Source: DATAWK01 sp036267255
Lineage (GTDB): Bacteria; Acidobacteriota; Terriglobia; Terriglobales; Acidobacteriaceae
Direction of reading: 5' to 3'
Length of the DNA stretch: 64,000 nt
NCBI GenBank assembly: GCA_036267255.1
Contig: DATAWK010000029.1
Coordinates: 1 to 64,000 of the forward strand
A program made the translations under genes and the position numbers. The notes under the pieces were generated by a model that saw only the letters and a program-made list of their open reading frames with translations, was not told where the DNA came from and made no database searches. Positions 36,679 through 44,924 of this stretch are shown here, piece after piece; position 1 is the first letter of the stretch; every line of letters begins with the position of its first letter.

Positions 36679-37076
36679 GGCTTCTCCTGCAATGTTTCGC
36701 GCTCGGCTGCGGCCAGTCGCCGAGCCACGCGCGACAACTCTTCCGCGCTGATCTGCTGCGTATCGACCATGGCCATCAGCAATGCTTCAGTGGAACCGCC
36801 GAACATGCGCTTGACCATGTCATGCAAGGCGTTGCCGGTGGCGCGTTCGCGACTGACGGCTGGGCGATAGCGATAGGCGCGACCTTCCTGCACGCGCTTG
36901 ACCTTGCCTTTGCGCAACAGCACGTTGAGCATGGTTTGCACGGTTGTGTAGGCGAGCTCGGCCTGCAATTCTGGCTGCACCTCGGACACGGTGGACGGGC
37001 CAGCGCTCCAAAGGACCTGCATGATTTCCAGTTCCAACGGTGTCAGTCTCGTGTTGGTTTTGCGTGGCATGGGCAT
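36675..37076 (-). CDS. blaI: BlaI/MecI/CopY family repressor
   Basis: 133 residues. The winged-helix domain LTPLELEIMQVLWSAGPSTVSEVQPELQAELAYTTVQTMLNVLLRKGKVKRVQEGRAYRYRPAVSRER is typical of the Penicillinase_R family, and a C-terminal dimerisation helix follows. It is the first gene of a pair with the M56 peptidase, joined by an ATGA overlap. Such repressors bind near their own promoter and are inactivated by proteolysis. No lactamase gene is adjacent, so the regulon is elsewhere or is this pair alone. ATG 37076 is used; ATG 37070 is possible. Confidence 0.92.
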   Translation of the reverse strand: MPMPRKTNTRLTPLELEIMQVLWSAGPSTVSEVQPELQAELAYTTVQTMLNVLLRKGKVKRVQEGRAYRYRPAVSRERATGNALHDMVKRMFGGSTEALLMAMVDTQQISAEELSRVARRLAAAERETLQEKP

Positions 37077-37483
37077 GTTTTCCCGTTCTCCTAAGCCTTT
37101 CGTAGATTAAGACGCACGAGAGAGTGATTTGTCAACTAAGTTTTTAGGAGTTGGTCGCTTTCAGGGTCGAGAAAACTCAATCCAGGCTGCCGATGTCCAA
37201 TCAGTAGCGGCATTTACGGAGATGTCCGCTTTGGTGGAGGATGCAGTTCGCCGACGCATCGACGATTTCAAGGAATTGGGCTCCGGCGAGTTCGCAACTG
37301 CGGTATTTGCCGCATGCGGAAGTGATCGGTGGGGACTTTGTGAACCGGGTGCGGTGCAAACTCTGTCCGTTCGAGCAGAAGGTCTTTGTCGCGCAGCGAA
37401 CTGAGGACAAGCTGGGGCTGGTTGTAAGGGGATTGAGGTATGCGGTTTTCGTTTTAGATGATGTTGTCAGAATGGATGCCCGG
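37077..37483. other. 407-bp region without a supportable gene
   Basis: The part next to blaI must hold its promoter (AT-rich 37090-37145). Further along, short overlapping frames exist on the plus strand (37129-37404 and 37241-37498), but none has a ribosome-binding site or a recognisable family, and they overlap in different frames. It may be a decayed gene fragment beside the DUF5677 gene; I see no proof. Confidence 0.4.
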
Positions 37484-38290
37484 TTAGCTTATCTTTGATT
37501 CTTTAGTAGACCCGTCGCGGATTAACGCTACAACATTTTCGTATTCCGATCCAAGAAATTCCGGAATATCCATATTGAAATATCTCAAGACGCGAGACAT
37601 ATTCATGTGAACATTTAGGAAAGAGGTACGGAGAGCAGCTTTTCCGCGATTGGAAAGGCCTGCACCTGGATGGATCCGAAATCTATCTCCTGGAATTGTT
37701 ATGTGAGCTGGGTCGATGCTAGTAATGGTGCCGTGGACATAGTGTGACATCCACTTGTAAAGCACTTCATAAGTAAAAAGTTGATCCGAAGGCGAGCCGT
37801 CATCGCGTTTTACCGATGTACTGGGCTCTGCAGCAAAACCTTTGACGCCATCGGGACATTCTGACCACCTGTGAGGATTTGGGTATGCTGCGGCCAACTT
37901 GTCCAGTTCGTCTGCATCGGCTGGCCTCTTTAGATCTAAATCTGGATAGTACTTCTGGATCAATCTGATCCACTCGCTCTTATCCTTCGTGAAATATAAG
38001 AAATATCGATTGCACCTTTTTATAACATCATCATTTGTCAAATATCTGACAGTCAGTTCGATTTCCACGCTTGTGCGACATAATCCGTAGGCCTCATCAG
38101 CAAAACCATTTGCAACCAATACGACAATCGCCTCGGTGAGAATAATTGATTTTGAAACTAATGCGAGCAAGATAGAATCTGCGGGCGATGTTTGTCGCGG
38201 TATAACGTTTAGCCCATCCAGAAATTTTCTCGTCTCGTCCATCAGATGAGAAACGGCCTTTATGTATTCAACGCGCGGTGTTCCTGCCAT
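37484..38290 (-). CDS. DUF5677 family protein
   Basis: 268 residues, soluble, mostly helical. The block ADSILLALVSKSIILTEAIVVLVANGFADEAYGLCRTSVEIELTVRYLTND followed by YEVLYKWMSHYVHGTI matches the DUF5677 pattern (an R-x(2)-E/H-x-x-S/H HEPN-like arrangement is suggested by RTSVEIE and SHYVHG). Function unknown; HEPN-like RNase activity would be speculation. The gene is clearly AT-richer than its neighbours and borders a gene-poor stretch, a sign of acquisition. ATG 38290 is used. Confidence 0.72.
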   Translation of the reverse strand: MAGTPRVEYIKAVSHLMDETRKFLDGLNVIPRQTSPADSILLALVSKSIILTEAIVVLVANGFADEAYGLCRTSVEIELTVRYLTNDDVIKRCNRYFLYFTKDKSEWIRLIQKYYPDLDLKRPADADELDKLAAAYPNPHRWSECPDGVKGFAAEPSTSVKRDDGSPSDQLFTYEVLYKWMSHYVHGTITSIDPAHITIPGDRFRIHPGAGLSNRGKAALRTSFLNVHMNMSRVLRYFNMDIPEFLGSEYENVVALIRDGSTKESKIS

Positions 38291-38354
38291 TCAAAAAGCC
38301 TAGCACTTCAAAGTTGGTCGAGATTAGAACACACAGGCATACTTTCGACTGCCC

Positions 38355-39869
38355 CTACTGCAAAATTGGGATGCCGGCGATTCTAGCTTGCCATTCCTTG
38401 GGGCCGGTCTGGTGGACGGAGGTGCCTTTGCTGTCGACGGCGACAGTGACGGGCATGTCCTTGACGTCGAATTCGTAGATGGCTTCCATGCCTAAATCTT
38501 CAAAGGCGAGGACGCGCGAGGAGCGGATGGCCTTCGACACCAGATAGGCTGCGCCTCCCACGGCCATGAGATAGGCGGCCTGATGGTCGCGGATGGCTTC
38601 GATGGCGAGCGGGCCGCGTTCGGCTTTGCCGATCATGCCCAGGAGTCCGGTGTGCTGCAGCATGTGACGCGTGAAGCGATCCATGCGCGTGGCGGTGGTG
38701 GGACCGGCGGGGCCGACGACTTCTTCGCGGACGGGATCGACGGGACCGACGTAGTAGATGAAACGGTTGGTGAAATCGACGGGGAGTTTTTCGCCGCGAT
38801 TGAGCATGTCGATCATGCGCTTGTGGGCGGCGTCGCGACCGGTGAGCAACTTGCCGGTAAGCAGGAGGACTTCGCCGGGCTTCCAGGTGGCGACCTCGGC
38901 GCGGGTGATGGTGTTGAGATGGACACGGCGCGCCTGGGAGACGTCGTAGGTGAGCTTGGGCCAGTGTTCGAGCGAGGGAGGTTCGAGCACGGCAGGACCG
39001 CTGCCATCGAGAACGAAATGGGCGTGGCGGGTGGCGGCGCAGTTGGGGATCATGGCGACGGGCAGGTTGGCGGCGTGGGTGGGGTAGTCGAGAATCTTGA
39101 CATCGAGCACCGTGGTGAGGCCACCGAGTCCCTGCGCGCCGATGCCGAGACGATTGACCTTGTCGTAAATTTCGAGACGCAGTTCTTCGAGACGGTTGGC
39201 GGGGCCGCGCACAATGAGGTCCTGCATATCGATGGGTTCCATGAGGGCTTCTTTGGCGAGCAGCATGGCTTTTTCCGCCGTGCCGCCGATGCCGATGCCG
39301 AGCATGCCGGGCGGGCACCATCCGGCACCCATGGTGGGGACGGTCTGGATGACCCAATCGACAACGGAGTCGGAGGGGTTGAGCATGACGAATTTCGATT
39401 TGGCTTCGGAGCCGCCGCCCTTGGCCGCGACGATGACTTCGACATCGCCGCCTTTGACGAGCGAGATATTCACGACGGCGGGGGTGTTGTCTTTGGTGTT
39501 CTTGCGCGCACCGGCGGGGTCGGCGAGCACGGAGGCGCGCAGAATGTTGTCGGGATGGAGATAGGCGCGGCGGACGCCTTCGTTGACCATTTCTTCCACG
39601 GTGAGGCTGGTGGTGTCCCAGCGCGTGTCCATGCCGATCTTGACGAAGACGGTGACGATGCCGGTGTCCTGACAGATGGGGCGATGGCCTTCGGCGCACA
39701 TGCGGGAGTTGATGAGAATCTGCGCCATGGCGTCCCTGGCGGCGGGGGATTGTTCGAGCTCGTACGCGCGGGCGAGGTTGGTGATGTAATCGACCGGATG
39801 GTAATAGGAGATGTACTGGAGCGCGTCGGCGACGCTCTGGATCAGATCTTGCTGGCGGATGGTGGCCAT
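38355..39869 (-). CDS. Class I (Fe-S) fumarate hydratase
   Basis: 504 residues, both domains in one chain. It interconverts fumarate and L-malate in the TCA cycle. The [4Fe-4S] ligands are visible: Cys 66 (ICQDTG), Cys 185 (GWCPPG) and Cys 277 (PNCAATRH). The N-terminal alpha domain is followed near residue 315 by the swivelling beta domain with TGKLLTGRDAAHKRM and YYVGPVDP. The enzyme is oxygen-sensitive as a class. ATG 39869; the gene is isolated on its strand. An aspartase gene lies 1.1 kb away. Confidence 0.95.
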   Translation of the reverse strand: MATIRQQDLIQSVADALQYISYYHPVDYITNLARAYELEQSPAARDAMAQILINSRMCAEGHRPICQDTGIVTVFVKIGMDTRWDTTSLTVEEMVNEGVRRAYLHPDNILRASVLADPAGARKNTKDNTPAVVNISLVKGGDVEVIVAAKGGGSEAKSKFVMLNPSDSVVDWVIQTVPTMGAGWCPPGMLGIGIGGTAEKAMLLAKEALMEPIDMQDLIVRGPANRLEELRLEIYDKVNRLGIGAQGLGGLTTVLDVKILDYPTHAANLPVAMIPNCAATRHAHFVLDGSGPAVLEPPSLEHWPKLTYDVSQARRVHLNTITRAEVATWKPGEVLLLTGKLLTGRDAAHKRMIDMLNRGEKLPVDFTNRFIYYVGPVDPVREEVVGPAGPTTATRMDRFTRHMLQHTGLLGMIGKAERGPLAIEAIRDHQAAYLMAVGGAAYLVSKAIRSSRVLAFEDLGMEAIYEFDVKDMPVTVAVDSKGTSVHQTGPKEWQARIAGIPILQ

Positions 39870-39945
39870 GATGGGTGGTGGTTTCCTCGAATAGGGTGGA
39901 ACCTATGATTTTAGACTGGCAGCGGTTGGGGATGTGAAGCGGGCC

Positions 39946-40398
39946 TCAGCGAGGCCCGAGAATCCCGCAGATGAGACAGACGAATGCAAGGATGAGAAGC
40001 AGAATCCGCCAGCGATGCAACGTGTCCCACTTTTTGTGTGCCTGATGCCATCCGGCGGGAAGAGCATCCGGCTGCCATGCAGTCACCCGATTGTTGATTG
40101 GCACAAGGGTGGTGACGGTATAGAGGATGATGGCAATCCATAGCGCCACTGCGGTGAGCAGCAGTGGGAAAGCTGGCTGATGACGACGGAGCCAGACTTC
40201 CGCGAACAGCAGAAGAAGGCTGAGTATGTACCAGAAAGGCATAGCCCGGCCGAGAGAGCGAGCGAGCAGACTGGTCGCGCGTGCCTGGGACTGCGCATCC
40301 AATTTCCAGAGGGCGGGGTTGATGAAGAGGGAGACGGCGAGCTCGTTGCCGATCAACAAGCCGACGCAAACAATGGTGACGATGTCGAGAAAGTACAT
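39946..40398 (-). CDS. DUF1772 (anthrone oxygenase-like) membrane protein
   Basis: 150 residues with four membrane helices (IVTIVCVGLLIGNELAVSLFI, AMPFWYILSLLLLFAEVWL, PLLLTAVALWIAIILYTVTTL and RILLLILAFVCLICGIL) and the family motifs NPALWKLD and VPINNRV. DUF1772 proteins resemble anthrone oxygenases; the substrate is unknown. The start is ATG 40398 with CAGGAG upstream. It is divergent from an HxlR regulator, the usual partner of DUF1772 genes, which probably controls it. Confidence 0.85.
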   Translation of the reverse strand: MYFLDIVTIVCVGLLIGNELAVSLFINPALWKLDAQSQARATSLLARSLGRAMPFWYILSLLLLFAEVWLRRHQPAFPLLLTAVALWIAIILYTVTTLVPINNRVTAWQPDALPAGWHQAHKKWDTLHRWRILLLILAFVCLICGILGPR

Positions 40399-40472
40399 GA
40401 GAACAAAACTCCTGATTGGGAACTGCTACTACCTTTGAGTCTGCTGACGGATACACTGATGCAAGAAGGCAT

Positions 40473-40490
40473 GCTGACTAATTTGTCAGT
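40473..40490. promoter_or_regulatory. Candidate HxlR operator
   Basis: GCTGAC (40473-40478) and GTCAGT (40485-40490) frame a TAATTT spacer, with 5-bp perfect arms (CTGAC/GTCAG). The site lies between the divergent DUF1772 and hxlR genes, 36 bp before the regulator start. Confidence 0.55.
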
Positions 40491-40525
40491 TTGCAGTGCG
40501 AACCATTCGCGCCAGGGGTGTGACG

Positions 40526-40942
40526 ATGGCCGTTTCCAAGAAAGAGGTTTCTCCATGCCCCATCGACGCCATGTTGAGTGTGATCGATGGCCGGTGGAAG
40601 GGGACGATTCTGTGGCGGCTGATGGATGGACCGCTGCGGACCAGTGAATTACGGCGCAGCATTCCGGAGATCACAGAGCGAATGCTGATCCGTCATCTGC
40701 AGGAGTTGGTGCGGGACGGGATCGTGATGAGGAATGAGGCGAAGAGCGTCCCGCCGTGTGTACGCTATTCCATTTCAGAATATGGAATGACGCTGGTGCC
40801 TGTTCTGGAAACAATTTGCGTCTGGGGCAGGAAGCACCTGGTTCGATTGGAAGAGAAGACGCAGGGAGCAGCAAAAGAGGAAACGCAGGAGCGGCAGGAT
40901 CGCGCGTTTGTTTCCATGAGGAATGAGAGCTTGTCATCGTAG
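40526..40942 (+). CDS. HxlR family transcriptional regulator
   Basis: 138 residues. The HxlR signature is clear: CPIDAMLSVIDGRWKGTILWRLMDGPLRTSELRRSIPEITERMLIRHLQELVRDGIVMRNEAKSVPPCVRYSISEYG, with the N-terminal redox-type Cys before it (SPCP). The winged helix is followed by a polar tail. ATG 40526 with CAGGGG upstream is chosen over the start at 40496. It is divergent from the DUF1772 gene across a short inverted repeat, and aspA begins 32 bp downstream. Confidence 0.9.
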   Translation: MAVSKKEVSPCPIDAMLSVIDGRWKGTILWRLMDGPLRTSELRRSIPEITERMLIRHLQELVRDGIVMRNEAKSVPPCVRYSISEYGMTLVPVLETICVWGRKHLVRLEEKTQGAAKEETQERQDRAFVSMRNESLSS

Positions 40943-40974
40943 ATCCACCGCCTGGATGGAAGGAGTTTCGCATC

Positions 40975-42411
40975 ATGGCCAAAACGCGCAAGGAAAAAGA
41001 TTCGCTGGGGCTGGTGGATGTCCCGGCCAAGGCGTACTACGGTGCGCAGACGGCGCGTGCGGTGGAGAACTATCCCATCTCCGGCATGCGGGCTCACCCA
41101 TTGCTGATCAAGGCCTTTGGCATGGTGAAGGCTGCGGCGGCGCAGGCGAATAAAGAGCTGAAGTTAGTGGAGGCCGATCGCGCGGACGCTATTGTGCAGG
41201 CGGCGCGGGAGGTGATCGACGGCCAGTGGGATGAGGAATTTCTGGTGGATGTATTTCAGGCCGGTGCAGGCGTGAGCTTCCACATGAACACAAATGAGGT
41301 GATTGCCAATCGGGCCAGCGAAATTCTTGGCGGCAAGCTGGGTGCGTATGAGAAGGTGCATCCGAATGACCACGTGAATTATGGCCAGTCGACGAACGAT
41401 GTGTTTCCGACGGGAATGCGCGTGGGCACGCTGCTGGTGCTGGAGACCCTGTATCCGGGGCTGGATGGGCTGGCAGGGAGTCTGGAGAAGAAGGCGAAAG
41501 AGTTCCACAAGGTGATGAAGTCCGGGCGCACGCATCTGCAGGATGCAGTGCCGATTCGTTTAGGACAGGAATTTGCCGCGTACGCCGTGGCGATGCGCAA
41601 GGCACACAAAAACATCGCGCGGGCCGCAGATGAGTTGCGTGAGCTTGGCCTGGGCGGATCGGCAGTCGGGACGGGCATCAACACGCATCCGGATTACCGC
41701 AAGAAGGCGATTGCGCATCTGGCGAAGCTGAGCGGGCAGAAATTGGTTGCTGCGAAGGACATGCGCTGGGCGATGCAATCGAATGCCTGCATGGGCGATG
41801 TGAGCGCGGCGCTGCGTGGGCTGGCGCTGGAGGTGATTCGCATTACTAACGATCTGCGACTGCTGGCTTCCGGGCCGAACACGGGTTTGGGCGAAATCAA
41901 CCTGCCGAGTTTGCAGCCGGGTTCGTCGATCATGCCGGGCAAGATCAACCCGGTGATACCGGAACTGGCGGCGATGGTGAGCTTTCAGGTGATCGGCAAC
42001 GACACGGCGGTGGCGTATGCGGTGCAGGCCGGGCAGCTGGAGCTGAACGTGATGATGCCAACGATGGCGTACAACGTGATGCAGTCGGTGACGATTCTGG
42101 CGACGATGCTGCGGCAGTTCGACCGGCAGTGCATTCGCGGGATTACGGCCAATGAGGCGCGCTGCCAGATGTATGCCGAGAGCACGGTTTCGCTGGCGAC
42201 AGCGCTGAATCCTTATATTGGGTACGCGAAGGCAGCGGAGATTGTGAAGGAGTCGGTGGCGACGGGGCGGTCGATCATCGAGATTGCGCGGGAGAAGAAG
42301 CTGCTGAGTGAGAAAGAGATTGCCGAGATTCTTGACCCGGTGCGGATGACGGAGCCGCAGTATCCGCTGGAAGCAGCGAAACGGCGGGACGAAACGAAAC
42401 GGAAGAAATGA
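40975..42411 (+). CDS. aspA: Aspartate ammonia-lyase
   Basis: 478 residues, of the fumarase/aspartase superfamily. The signature loop GSSIMPGKINPVIPE starts near residue 317, and the other active-site regions are GQSTNDVFPT and SGRTHLQDAVP. The NPVIPE continuation and GQLELNVMMP favour aspartase (L-aspartate to fumarate and ammonia) over class II fumarase, which usually has NPTQCE. The distinction is not absolute. AAGGAG precedes ATG 40975. Fumarate made here could feed the nearby class I fumarase. Confidence 0.85.
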   Translation: MAKTRKEKDSLGLVDVPAKAYYGAQTARAVENYPISGMRAHPLLIKAFGMVKAAAAQANKELKLVEADRADAIVQAAREVIDGQWDEEFLVDVFQAGAGVSFHMNTNEVIANRASEILGGKLGAYEKVHPNDHVNYGQSTNDVFPTGMRVGTLLVLETLYPGLDGLAGSLEKKAKEFHKVMKSGRTHLQDAVPIRLGQEFAAYAVAMRKAHKNIARAADELRELGLGGSAVGTGINTHPDYRKKAIAHLAKLSGQKLVAAKDMRWAMQSNACMGDVSAALRGLALEVIRITNDLRLLASGPNTGLGEINLPSLQPGSSIMPGKINPVIPELAAMVSFQVIGNDTAVAYAVQAGQLELNVMMPTMAYNVMQSVTILATMLRQFDRQCIRGITANEARCQMYAESTVSLATALNPYIGYAKAAEIVKESVATGRSIIEIAREKKLLSEKEIAEILDPVRMTEPQYPLEAAKRRDETKRKK

Positions 42412-42429
42412 TTTTCGCAAACCCGTTTA

Positions 42430-42963
42430 TCACAGCGATACGGTTTGCTCCGCCGGAGCCTGGGCTGCGTCATAATCACAACGCTTGAAGTAGTGGAAGA
42501 CGCCCATCCAGCTACCGCAGTAGAGCCACGCGTCCGCTTCCTGGCTGGTTCGATTTCTGGAAGTGAGAACGCCGTTGATGCGTTGATAATGCCAGCGTTG
42601 ACGGAGCGCGGCGTCTTCCGGGCGGCGAAAACGGAGTACCCCGGCGCCGAAGCCAATCATCTCCCAACCCTCGACACCCATTTGGTCAAGGATGCCCACT
42701 TCATCGAATGCTGTTACAAAGGTGCGATCCTGATACTGCCAATTTGCTTGCAGAAAAGACATTTTTTCCTCCAGGTCAGGTAAGAAAATTGACTCAACAG
42801 GCTTGTCAAAAAACCAGGCCACGCGCAGGGCCAGCGACAGGCTAGGGTCCGTTTTCGATAGCTCCAGTGCATTCACGGTCTGCCTGGATACGGAAAGGCG
42901 TTGTGCCAGGTCGGCCTGAGACCATCCTTTTTCAGCGCGCAATTGCGAAATGAGGTTTTTCAT
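42430..42963 (-). CDS. XRE-family HTH regulator with C-terminal DUF4177-like region
   Basis: 177 residues. Residues 1-67 are a compact Cro/XRE domain (LISQLRAEKGWSQADLAQRLSVSRQTVNALELSKTDPSLSLALRVAWFFDKPVESIF), nearly identical in size to stand-alone YozG-type regulators. The remaining ~110 residues (WQYQDRTFVTAFDEVGILDQMGVEGWEMIGFG ... GSWMGVFHYFKR) contain a WE(M/L)xGxG pattern like DUF4177. This looks like a fusion of a small repressor with its usual effector partner. A strong inverted repeat 30 bp upstream is its likely operator. Confidence 0.8.
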   Translation of the reverse strand: MKNLISQLRAEKGWSQADLAQRLSVSRQTVNALELSKTDPSLSLALRVAWFFDKPVESIFLPDLEEKMSFLQANWQYQDRTFVTAFDEVGILDQMGVEGWEMIGFGAGVLRFRRPEDAALRQRWHYQRINGVLTSRNRTSQEADAWLYCGSWMGVFHYFKRCDYDAAQAPAEQTVSL

Positions 42964-42993
42964 AGAGTTGCAAGGGTAAGCTAGCAGCTCAAG

Positions 42994-43025
42994 CCGTACA
43001 TGTCAAGATAAATTGACATGTACGG
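42994..43025. promoter_or_regulatory. 13-bp inverted repeat operator of the XRE gene
   Basis: CCGTACATGTCAA (42994-43006) and TTGACATGTACGG (43013-43025) are perfect reverse complements with a 6-nt GATAAA spacer. The site lies 30 bp upstream of the XRE start. TTGACA within the right arm could serve as a -35 element. Confidence 0.85.
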
Positions 43026-43134
43026 TAATGCTCAATTGTCGCTAATCATGACGTCCGTCTGGGTCTAGAAGAAATAAAAAGGCAACGTGAGGCGAGGCGT
43101 GGTCCCCTGATGTTTTTGTGGTCGAAATGAAGAA

Positions 43135-43161
43135 CCCCATGTGAGCTTTGCGCACATGGGG
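43135..43161 (-). terminator. Hairpin downstream of the outer-membrane protein gene
   Basis: CCCCATGTG (43135-43143) pairs perfectly with CACATGGGG (43153-43161) around a 9-nt loop. On the minus strand it is followed by TTCTTCATTT, so it can act as a terminator for the gene ending at 43192. On the plus strand it is followed by CACCC, like the hairpin at 18729. Confidence 0.65.
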
Positions 43162-43191
43162 CACCCAGATGTTGCTAGAGACACAGTATTC

Positions 43192-44007
43192 TCAATGGCG
43201 GCCGAGACGGTAGACCAAGCCAAAGAGGACGCCTTGGTTGTGGTCCAGGCTGCTGCCGAACTCATCAAACAAAACGTGCGGAGATATACGTATGGCGAGC
43301 GCGGGGCTGAGATTGTAGTCGAGGTGGAGACTGGCCATGCCACCGGGAGTGATGCCAGCGGGATATAGGCCAACAAGCTGCGGCGCAAAGCCGTTGGTAT
43401 CGGCGTCGAAGTAACCGTACACGGCTCCGGCCTGCAGCGCGCCGCTAATGGAAAAATGCTGCTGCCCGTAAAAGCGATATTGCGGGCCGGCCATGAACGT
43501 GAAGACGCTGAAGCTGGCATTGTGAATGTTGTATGGATTGTTGACGGAGATGGAACTGGAACCGTAATAGCCGCGAACATCGCCGACGATCCCGAAACGC
43601 GGTGTCAGGTAGTCGGTAAATCCCAGAACCCAGCCGCCCATGCCGGCATTGTGAAGATTGGGCCCGGGGCGGAAGCGCATGTAGGTGCCTCCTGCGGAGA
43701 CCTCATATTTATGGCCGTAGGTATCGTTGACGATCTGCTGGATGCGCCGCTGGCGGCTTTGCGCACGCCGGGTTTGCAGTTGCCGGTTCTGCAGTTGTCC
43801 TTGCTGCGCCGTGGCTGGCGCCGTCTGTTGCGTTGTCGATGACGGCTGCGTTGCCGGTTGCGACTGATCTTGCGCACGCAGGCCGGGAACAAAAAAAAGT
43901 CCCAGAAAGATCGGCAAGCAGAGGGTAAGAACAAAAGTGGCCGGAGCTCGGAACCAGCTCCGTGCAGCCGGAGCACAGGGAGCTCCTAGGTTTTTTTCAG
44001 ACAACAC
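43192..44007 (-). CDS. Outer-membrane beta-barrel protein (porin-like)
   Basis: 271 residues. A long N-terminal signal peptide (RAPATFVLTLCLPIFLGLFFVPGLRAQ) is followed by a Gln/Thr-rich linker (about residues 46-90) and a C-terminal beta-barrel of alternating strands (YEVSAGGTYMRF, GWVLGFTDYL, FSVFTFMAGPQYRFYG, GMASLHLDYNLSPALAIRISPHV). The last strand GVLFGLVYRLGRH resembles outer-membrane insertion ends. The start is GTG 44007, with AGGAGA seven nt upstream. Single gene, function unknown. Confidence 0.78.
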   Translation of the reverse strand: MLSEKNLGAPCAPAARSWFRAPATFVLTLCLPIFLGLFFVPGLRAQDQSQPATQPSSTTQQTAPATAQQGQLQNRQLQTRRAQSRQRRIQQIVNDTYGHKYEVSAGGTYMRFRPGPNLHNAGMGGWVLGFTDYLTPRFGIVGDVRGYYGSSSISVNNPYNIHNASFSVFTFMAGPQYRFYGQQHFSISGALQAGAVYGYFDADTNGFAPQLVGLYPAGITPGGMASLHLDYNLSPALAIRISPHVLFDEFGSSLDHNQGVLFGLVYRLGRH

Positions 44008-44137
44008 AGTTTTCTCCTAAACTCCATTAAATCATTTGCAGCGGACATCTTGGGCTGTACTCTACTTTTGACAGCCGCCGCAGCATCCTACATGGAAACG
44101 ATGTTGCTTCATGTTGTTGCATCCACGGGAGGGGACC

Positions 44138-44674
44138 ATGAAAGGCTTTCTCATCGGTTTGATACTCGGATTCCTGATACTGCCGCTGGCTGGTATTTAC
44201 TATTTTAAATTCGGAAACCCTCCCGTGGCGGTCGGGGACAAACCTTTTCCGCTGGAAAGGGAGATGGTTCATGCTCCGCTCCATGCCAGGATTGCCCGGG
44301 AGATGCCGAAAACCGTCCCGATGCAACCAACACCGGACAATCTGCTGGCCGGAGCGCAGATTTATCGCCAGAATTGCGCCGCTTGTCATGGTCTGTACAA
44401 TTCGACCTCGGTTTTTGCGCAGCATATGTATCCCTGGGCTCCGCAACTGTGGCATGTCGAGGGGGGAGCTGATCGCGTGGTTGGGGTGAGTGACGATCCA
44501 CCCGGGGAGACGTACTGGAAGGTCTCTAACGGCATTCGTCTGACGGGCATGCCGGCCTTTGGACAGGTGCTGACGCCGACGGAGATCTGGCAGGTGAGCT
44601 TGCTGCTGGCAAATGCGGACAAGCCACAGCCGCAGCCGGTGATGGACATTCTCAGCAAGCCGCTGGTGTATTGA
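44138..44674 (+). CDS. Membrane-anchored monohaem cytochrome c
   Basis: 178 residues. An N-terminal TM anchor (FLIGLILGFLILPLAGIYYF) precedes a class I cytochrome c domain with haem motif C80-x2-C83-H84 (NCAACHG) and the distal Met in RLTGMPAFG. The mature domain faces the periplasm. It resembles cytochrome c subunits attached to oxidases or alcohol dehydrogenases, but none is encoded nearby. ATG 44138 with GGGAGGGGA just upstream is much better than the longer frame from 44111. Confidence 0.88.
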   Translation: MKGFLIGLILGFLILPLAGIYYFKFGNPPVAVGDKPFPLEREMVHAPLHARIAREMPKTVPMQPTPDNLLAGAQIYRQNCAACHGLYNSTSVFAQHMYPWAPQLWHVEGGADRVVGVSDDPPGETYWKVSNGIRLTGMPAFGQVLTPTEIWQVSLLLANADKPQPQPVMDILSKPLVY

Positions 44675-44885
44675 GGGGTACTTTCATCTTTGAGAAGCTG
44701 ATGGCATAACCAGTGGACTGTCGCAGCGTAAACATTACTATGCCAGCTGACATCGGATGAGATGTGGCCAGCGATTCGGTAATTCTCACCGATAGCCAGC
44801 AACTGGAATTCAGCCGTATCGCGCAGTCGCGATCCCTGCCTGCCGCTTTCGCCCAGCCGCGCCCAGCTTTGAAAAAACCAAATTT

Positions 44886-44919
44886 CCTAAGATATTCCAT
44901 CGGCGCTCTGTTATCTTGG
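44886..44919. promoter_or_regulatory. Candidate operator of the small RHH-like/SRPBCC operon
   Basis: AAGATA (44889-44894) and TATCTT (44912-44917) form an inverted repeat with a 17-nt spacer, flanked by CC and GG. It ends 8 nt before the first ATG, so the bound protein would cover the promoter or start. Confidence 0.4.
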
Positions 44920-44924
44920 TACAT

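Noticed and set aside
37129..37498. Two overlapping plus-strand frames of 91 and 85 codons
   Set aside because: No ribosome-binding site, no recognisable family, and they overlap in different frames, so neither can be supported; treated as a possibly decayed region.
38583..39908. 441-codon plus-strand frame opposite the class I fumarase gene
   Set aside because: Antisense shadow caused by high third-position GC; the minus strand encodes the full Fe-S fumarase.
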